From contig CM033728.1 in NCBI GenBank assembly GCA_019671005.1, positions 30,692,207 to 30,756,206 on the forward strand: a stretch of DNA of 64,000 nt, in the 5' to 3' direction. Source of the stretch: Hibiscus mutabilis. Taxonomy: Eukaryota; Streptophyta; Magnoliopsida; Malvales; Malvaceae. This document shows positions 57,501 to 64,000 of this stretch, piece after piece; the stretch's first letter is position 1, and each line of letters starts with the position of its first letter. The notes under the pieces were generated by a model, which worked only from the letters and a program-made list of their open reading frames with translations, was not told the origin of the DNA and did no database searches. Both the position numbers and the translations under genes were made by a program.

Positions 57501-60222
57501 ATCTCCCTCACTAGTTCTGGCGACGCCCTCGTCGGCCGACTAGTATGGTAGTGCTCCACTTGGTTCTTGAATTACCAAAGGGCCTCGGCTGGTTCCCAAC
57601 TACCCTCACTATCGGGAAGTCCCTTCCATTGAACAAAGTAATTATGCCTCGACCGGTAGTTTTTCGTCAAATGACTCTTTCTGCTTGGATCTCTCAAACC
57701 TCGTTCTCATAGGAGACCTTAACTCCGACTAACGCTCGGTGTGACTTGCCTCGATCCGGATCTGACTCATCTTGATGGTATGGCTTGAGTTGACTGACAT
57801 GGAACACTGAATGAGTTTGGATGGTAGATGGCAACTCCAATCTGTAGGCCATGGTGCTTACTCGCTTCACAACTTTGAATGGACCCTTGTATATTCGCAC
57901 AAGACCCTTGTGCATGTTCTTGTCGCAAAAGATCCTGGTGATTTTGGCAAGGACTTGATCACCCACTTGGAATTTCACGCCCTTAAGCTTTCGATCTGCC
58001 TACTTCTTGGTCCGCTTCCCTGCCTTGTGTAAATAAGCTCGGGCTAAGTCGTGATTCTCTTGCCACTCCTTGGCAAACTTGTGTACTGCTGGATTAGGCC
58101 CCTCATAATTGGTAGCAACCACGTTGGGTGTAAGCGTTTGTTGCCCCATCACGATCTCAAACGGACTTTGGTTGCTCGCCTCGCTTCGTTGCAAGTTGTA
58201 GGAAAACTGGGCCACATCTAACAGCTTCGGCCAGTCGCGTTGTGTGGCACTCACATAGTGCCTCAAATAGATCTCCAACAAAGCATTCACTCGCTCGGTT
58301 TGCCCATCGGTCTGTGGGTGGAAACTAGTTGAGAAGTTCAAACTTGATCCCAAGAGCTTGAACAACTCGGTCCAAAACTTCCTTGTGAACCGCGAGTCTC
58401 GGTCATTGATGATTGTCTTTGGTGCTCCCCAAAGCTTCACCACGTGCTTGAGGAAAAGACGGGCTGCCTCCTCTACTGGGCATGCCTTAGACGCTGGAAT
58501 AAACGTCCCATACTTCGAAAACCTGTCAACAACGACCATAATAGTAGACAGGCCATCAGTGCTAGGTAAACCGACAATAAAGTCCATGGAAAGACTCTTC
58601 CATGGTCGCTCGGGAATGGGCAATGGATGCAACAGTCCAGCTGGTTTCTTCATCTCCACCTTGTCCTGTTGGCACACAAGACAAGTCCTTACATAGGCTT
58701 CAACATCCTCGCCCATGTGTGGCCAGTAGTAGTGCTCGCTGATTAGTGCCATGGTCCGATTCATCCCTGGATGTCCGGCCCACTTGGAGTCATGACACTA
58801 ATTCATGAGCTCCTTGCTCAATGCTCCAAACTGAGGCACGTAGAGGCGGTGTCCTTCGGAATAAAGCAAGTCCCCCTCGAGTCAAAACCTTATGGTTTTC
58901 CCTTCTTTGGCATACTCGATCAACATTTTGGCCGTTGGGTCATGTGACAACCCCTCCTTGATGCGCTCCAACAACTATCCCTTCGGCAAGCTAACAAACT
59001 CCATGTTGTACCTTTGGCTTAAGGCATCGGCAACAGAATTCACTTTCCCTGGCTTGTATTCCATGGAAAAATTAAACTCTGCAAGGAATTCCTGCCAACG
59101 AGCCTGCTTGGGAGACAATTTTTTCTGGGTTAGAAAATAGCTATTGGCAAAATTATCGGTAAATACCACAAACCTTGACCCAAGTATGTGGTGACGCCAA
59201 GTATGCAAGCAATGCATTACTACTGTCATCTCATTCTCATGGACTGTGTATCTCCTCTCGGTCTCATTGAGCTTTCAACTCTCAGATGCAACCGGATGTC
59301 CCTCTTGCATCAGGACCCTACCAATGGCAACGTCGAATGTATCGATGTAAATCTTGAAAGGCTTGGTGTTATCCAGCAACACCAACACTAGCTCACTCTC
59401 TATGGCCTTCTTCAGTCCCTCAAAGGCTTCTTGACACTCGGTGCTCTAGTCCTACCCCTTGTTCTTCTTCAATAGCTCGGTCAATGGTGTGGCGATCTTG
59501 GAGTAACCCTTGACGAACTTTCGGTAGTAATTGGCTAGCCCCAGGAAGGATCTCAACTCTGTCACCTTGGTTGGCGGCTCCCAATCTGAGATGGCTTGAA
59601 CTTTGGCCCCATCCATCTGGATCATGCCACCTCTAACTATGTGGCCTAGAAAAGGGACCTTCATCTGAGCAAACAAGCACTTCTCCTCTTTGACATAGAG
59701 CTTATTTTCCCGCAAGACCTCGAACACCTTCCTCAAGTGTTCCATATGCTCCCCAAGGCTCTTGCTATAGATGACAATATCATCAAGGTAAACTACAACG
59801 AAATGATCAAGGAAGGGTTGTAGTACCTTATTCATCAGGGTGCAGAAGGTGGCGGGAGCATTTGTGAGTCTGAATGGCATCACAAGAAATTCATACGAAC
59901 TGTAGTGTGTTACACAAGATGTCTTCAGCTCGTCTCCTTCTGCAATCCTCACTTGCCAATATCCGGACCACAAATCCAACTTGGTGAATCACCATGCACC
60001 ACCAAGTTGATCGAACAAGTCTGCTATGAGCGGGATCGGGTACTTGTTCTTCACAGTGAGCTTGTTCAAAGCCCGATAGTCGATACACATTCGAAGAGTC
60101 CTATCATGTTTCTTCTGAAATAGCACCGGAGCACCATAGGGTGCCTTTGATGGTCGGATATAGCCTACATCGAGGAGTTCCTTCAATTGTCTATGTAACT
60201 CCTCTAGTTCTGGCGGAGCCAT
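57501..60222 (-). pseudogene. RT, RNase H, integrase and chromodomain of element I
   Basis: On the minus strand RT starts near 60222 (APPELEELHRQLKELLDVGY). A TGA interrupts it after DQLGGAW (near 59990), and RT then continues to 59452 with the YLDD box at 59779-59790. RNase H is fragmentary (VVFTDNFANSYFLTQKKLSP near 59160). Integrase is open from 58764 to 58000, with HHCC residues, MDFIVGLP, NDRDSRF and DGQTERVN, so the DDE triad is intact. The C-terminal module (VYKGPF-like IYKGPFKVVKRV, HSVFHVSQLKPY) follows, then a chromodomain in another frame (YFVQWKGLPDSEGSWEPAE, 57560-57640). Such chromodomains direct integration to marked chromatin. Confidence 0.88.
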
Positions 60223-62054
60223 TTGGTAAGGGGCTCTACATTTGGCACAAGTTCAATCTTGTGATCGACCTCCCTTTTCGGTGGAAGATCCTTAGGCAAC
60301 TCGGCAGGCATCACGTCACGGAATTCTGCCAAAACTTTTCCCATTTTTGCTGGAACATCCTCGATCATGGTGGCTCCATTAGTCACCAATGTTGCTAGGT
60401 AGGTTGGCTCCTCCTTGCGAATTCTCTTGCTGAATTGGATGGCTGAAAGCATCTTGGCCCTAACTCCAGCTACTCGGTTTACTGGAACAATGCATTGGCC
60501 TCTCGAATCAAGTATGCACAAGCAATCGACAAATGGAACGGGAAACGCATTAATCTTGTCAAGGAAACTAAGCCCAATGACAAAGTCAAAATCGTCAAGT
60601 GGAATTATATTAATGTTTTCCTTACCAGACCAGCCCCTAATCTCGAGTTTGACTCCTTTTGCTACTCTTGCAATCGGAGCCTCCTTGGTATTTACGGTCT
60701 TGATGAACCCACTTGCCTTCTCAACATGAAGGTCAAGTTTCTTCGCGGCCTGTTCGGACATGAACAACTCTGAGGCACCGATGTCCACTAGCGCACTCAA
60801 CTTCTGGCCTGCAATGGTGATGTCGACAAACATCAACCCTTTCTTCTTGGAACCCTTCTTGACCTCCATGCAACTGAGGATGGAGCCAAGCTTGAGGGTC
60901 TCCTCTTGATCTTGCTTTTCTTGGATGGCAGCAACTTTCTGTCGATGTGGGCAATTGCTTTTGTGGTGTGGTCCTCCATACTCAAAACATCTGAGATTCC
61001 CGTACCCTCTCTTATTCCGATTCCATGGTTGGTTGGCTGTATAATTGGCGTTGGATTGCCTATTGGAATTGTTCTTTGGTTTGTCTCCCCCAACATTGCC
61101 TCTATTACCACGTAACTTTGGCTTTGGTTTGGTTGACTCATTTCTGCGGGCACTATGCTCCTTCAATGATTCTGCAATTGCCATGGCTTTGGAGAGTTCC
61201 TTCACGTCTCTCCGTTCTAGCTCGATGTTTGCCCATGGCTTTAGTCCATCCATGAACTGGAAAAGAGCATCCTTCTTAGATAAGTCTGGGATCTGAAGTT
61301 GAAGCTCCCTGAACTCTCGAACATAGTCTCGAAGGGTCCCGACATGCTTAAGAGCTCTAAACTTCGACCTCGCCTCCTTCTCAGCATTGCTCGGGTAAAA
61401 CTGCTCATTCAATTCTGCTTGGAACTCAGCCTATGTTCCAACAATGGTGCCCCCACGTTGCTCATCCGAGCACTTACGTCGCCACCACAACAGAGCGACA
61501 TCAGATAAATAAATCGAAGCAGTTGTTACCTTTTCGGTATCCTTCACGATACCCATTGCCTTGAAATACTGCTCAAGTCCCCACATGAAGTTCTCCACTT
61601 CCTGAGCAGATCTGGTCCCCTTGAACAGCTTGGGCTTCGAGGCGTCGATCTTGGGTTTGGGCACAGTTTCTTTGGCCATCATGCCATTCAACATGGCATT
61701 CTTGTAGAGAAGTAGCTCGGTACTAAGCTTCTTCACCTCTTTCATCATCTCTTCCTTCACAGCTTCAACGGTAGCTTTGATTGAGAGATCTTGGTCGTTC
61801 AACGACTCATACAGGTTCTCAAGATTCTCGTTAACCTCCTTCATGATGTCTTCCTTCATGGAATCCATCTTCTCGAAGCGCTCATCGGCTTCCTTATGGG
61901 CCCCTTGAAGCTGTACAATCAACTTTTCAAGCCTGACGACCCTCTTGTCCAAGGCAGCAACAATATCCCTAGAACTCTCTCGTTTCTTCCCAACAGCTGC
62001 AACACGAGTCTCACGGTCAGATGCTGGGACCTCACTGGCATTCTGTGGTGCCAT
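60204..62054 (-). pseudogene. gag and protease of element I
   Basis: The start is the ATG at 62054 (MAPQNASEVPASDRETR), 17 bp from the PBS. Residues 30-130 are charged and heptad-like, a probable coiled coil. A single amber codon (61431-61433, TGG to TAG) splits gag. The 402-codon frame after it holds the gag core (EFRELQLQIPDLSKKDALFQF, shortened), a zinc knuckle CFEYGGPHHKSNC (60948-60989) whose second cysteine is now tyrosine, and a protease with ALVDIGASELFMS (about 60785), where isoleucine replaces the usual threonine of DTGA. A frameshift near 60225 separates it from RT. Confidence 0.88.
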
Positions 62055-62071
62055 TTCTCTCGACAAAATTG

Positions 62072-62084
62072 GCTCTGATACCAA
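62072..62084 (-). other. Primer binding site of element I
   Basis: The minus strand reads TTGGTATCAGAGCC just after the 5' LTR end at 62086, a perfect match to the common initiator-Met type site. Confidence 0.85.
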
Positions 62085-62085
62085 C

Positions 62086-62627
62086 TGTCACGTTCGTAAA
62101 TTTAGTCAAACTAGGACGTACGACTTTGGGTGCTTTCTAGGCGGTTTAGCAACCAAGTAAGCCTAAACTGATCTAAGCTACAATGCTTGGATCATCGCGG
62201 AAATGAAAAGAACAAAGAAAGAAAATGGCTAGCAAAGAAAACCGAGGGAAATGAGTGAATGCTCAATGTATTACACAAATCAGAAGTGATGAAATGAGGT
62301 GGGGTGAGCCTCTATTTATACTTGAAGCCCCTACATCCAATGGCTAAGATGAAAGTAAATCAACGGACAAGAGTAATGCTGTACAATTATATCGATTGAT
62401 CCTAGCTAATTGGATCAAACTTGCCAAAGATAAGGGATTACAACAGATATGGAAATATTCAAGAGGATGAGGCTTGTTGACTTGTGATACTTGCCATATC
62501 TGATGGCTCTTCAACTCCAAGTGATGGGCTAGCTCAGATGGGTGTTGGCAAGCCCAAAATAGCGTGGAGGTCCTCCTCAGCTACCTGGTGTGCGTTGGGC
62601 TCGGACCCTAGGGTACGGGCCGTGACA
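62086..62627 (-). repeat. 5' LTR of element I
   Basis: The minus strand starts TGTCACGGCCCG at 62627 and ends CGTGACA at 62086. It carries the TATAAATAG promoter motif at 62312-62320. Confidence 0.9.
62312..62320 (-). promoter_or_regulatory. TATA box in the 5' LTR of element I
   Basis: The minus strand reads TATAAATAG, 307 bp from the LTR start. It is conserved in the other LTR. Confidence 0.65.
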
Positions 62628-63112
62628 TTAGTCAATAGACTTATAAAAGATGCTATGCCTTAAATGCCCTTCTCCAATGTGCTCAATTTGAGCCTTATGC
62701 AAAACGAGTATGATTTAAACATAACAAATCAATTAAACAAAGATCGAGAAGATACCATGTCATCTCGAATGCATAAATTACACTCACCTGATATCCCGAA
62801 GTTACATGATATCCCCAACCACAAATTTTAGCTTGCTTAACCCCCTTCAAAATCTTGTTTCACCATTAGCTCTTGGTCTAAGCATACAACAAAGTATAAA
62901 CTATGCATTAAAACTCATTTTAATCACACAACATCAACCAATTCATAAAGCATACAAAGAACAATACTCAAACACCAAACAATTTACAAAGCATCACAAG
63001 ACATGGTTTTCAATTCCTCTAATAGAATTCTTTCATTCTAATAACCTATCACTTTATATACACTATCAAACTATTTTTATTCTCTCACAAAATATTAAAG
63101 AGACATATTATC
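62628..63112. other. Host stretch between element I and the copia LTR
   Basis: AT-rich, probably the continuation of the element H LTR. The only open frame (from 62806) has no similarity I recognise. Its last 18 bases (63095-63112) are identical to 54067-54084. Confidence 0.35.
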
Positions 63113-63856
63113 TGTTGAGCTCGATTTCCTTCAACCGTTTGTGTTGCCAAGTGGTGGAGAAGATGTATTTTGGGTGATAGTTGTGGGAAGTAAAAGATAG
63201 AAAATTTCCTTCAACACTTGAGCATATATTGACAATTTAAGCCCACAATTGTTGTCTATACAAGAATGGGAAATTTAAAGTCCTAAGACAATTTTTGCAT
63301 CATAATGTTGTTGACTTGAAGATCATTAGATGTTGCTGAAGCTTGAAGGTCCCTTTTATACTCCCAATTGAGTTCCTAGCCATTGGAGACATTGGGATTG
63401 AATTGGAGCCGTTGGGGACTCTATTTCCCGCAATAAATGCAGTTCTGTAGCCTTCTATATCGGTATGCGTGTACCCGTATCGGCAAAGGTACTAGCCGTT
63501 ATGCCCATTATGGCTGCACGTATCGAAACGCCTTCGACCGTATCGGTACGAGTTCAAGCGTATCAAAACGATCCTATCCGTATCGATATGCCTAGGGGAG
63601 TATCGATATGGTTTTTCAGTTTTGGAAAATTACTGTAGCTAAAACCCTTATCTATATCGATACGGGGTGTAACTGTATCGGTACGGACGTGCTGAAAACA
63701 TGAGTTTGGCTATTTTAAAACATTTAAAACACTTCGAAAACCTTTCAAAATCTTCTCAAAGTTATTTTCAAGTTGTTTGGACTTAAAACCATATTTGTTT
63801 TTTCAAATTAGTCCAAAACATTTTTCAATTATTATATCAAAACAAATATCCTAACA
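63113..63856 (-). repeat. 3' LTR of a SIRE-like Ty1/copia element
   Basis: On the minus strand it runs from TGTTAGGATATTTG (63856) to GAGCTCAACA (63113), with the TGTT/AACA termini usual for copia LTRs. It is 744 bp. Positions 63450-63690 contain motifs of the CGTATCGATACG type, including CGTATCGGTACG at 63539-63550. The element body lies to the right, outside the window. Confidence 0.7.
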
Positions 63857-64000
63857 ATCTCCCTATTTTTGATATAATAAAACCAACTTGAAAAGTTGTT
63901 TTTAAGATTCCCCCCTTAGTAAAACTAAAATTTGAATAAGAGATTAATTGTTAAAAATCTTATAAGCTCCCCCTTATTCATTTGAAAATTCAATAAATTC
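63857..64000 (-). mobile_element. 3' end of the copia internal region
   Basis: On the minus strand it holds purine-rich blocks (AAGGGGGAGCTTATAAG near 63966-63978, AAGGGGGGAATC near 63910, AAAAATAGGGAGAT at 63857-63870) leading to the LTR start, as in SIRE-type copia elements. No coding sequence is in view. Confidence 0.65.

Larger units (their letters stand above)
56965..62627 (-). mobile_element. Element I: nearly intact chromovirus, reverse strand (5.66 kb)
   Basis: Two LTRs (536 and 542 bp, TGTCACGG...CGTGACA on the minus strand), a PBS, a single long gag-pol and a chromodomain near the 3' LTR. By eye the LTRs differ at a few dozen positions, so the insertion is not recent. Pol is much better preserved than in elements A to G. 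Flanking 5-mers (CATAG on the left, TTAGT on the right) do not match, so no target duplication is evident. Confidence 0.9.

Noticed and set aside
60415..61296. Several plus-strand open frames opposite gag and protease of element I
   Set aside because: They are shadows of the minus-strand gag-pol frame. Their composition and length follow from it.

Overview
This is nuclear DNA from a flowering plant, almost certainly a eudicot. It has very little host coding sequence, many decayed LTR retrotransposons and a spliced nuclear gene for a mitochondrial ribosomal protein. The style of the LTR families (Tekay-like LTRs opening TGTAACGCCCC, a Tat-like LTR opening TGTAAGACC, Athila and SIRE-like copia) is what I would expect of a Malvaceae genome, but I infer this from memory and cannot prove it here.

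Layout. 1-6.7 kb: a decayed Tekay/Del-like Ty3/gypsy element whose integrase has lost its catalytic core. 6.7-12.9 kb: a fold-back element filled with telomere-like CCCTAAA repeats, then a reverse-strand Tat-like LTR and its 3' non-coding region with a 39-bp minisatellite. 12.9-18.6 kb: a rearranged Tekay-like composite (LTR fragment, integrase, LTR, PBS, gag). 18.6-41.6 kb: an Athila-type element with PBS, gag, protease, RT, RNase H, integrase and a third ORF. Its RT is split by a 13.8-kb nested block. That block holds an almost complete 11.8-kb Tekay-like element with 3.4-kb LTRs and a 5-bp target duplication, and an antisense gypsy fragment. 41.6-45.7 kb: LTR fragments, an RNase H-like relic and three fold-back or MITE-like elements.

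45.8-53.0 kb is the only host-gene island. A gene for mitochondrial ribosomal protein mL54 (MRPL54/L37 family) has an intact 131-residue ORF, a 1.46-kb 5'-UTR intron, and a telo-box and a site II motif near its start. About 2.8 kb downstream lies an ankyrin-repeat gene that appears to be a pseudogene: three single-base frameshifts, one nonsense codon and a lost splice acceptor.

53.0-64.0 kb: a second fold-back element with telomere-like arrays, a compact reverse-strand LTR-spacer-LTR structure, a 5.7-kb reverse-strand chromovirus with 0.54-kb LTRs (one long gag-pol carrying only a few lesions), and the 3' LTR of a SIRE-like copia element at the window edge.

The coding capacity is mostly that of dead elements, which do not work together as a pathway. 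Less ordinary signals are perfect 12-bp palindromes that recur with matched base changes in several LTR families, two fold-back elements built around telomere-like repeats, the precise loss of an integrase core, and the lesion pattern of the ankyrin gene.
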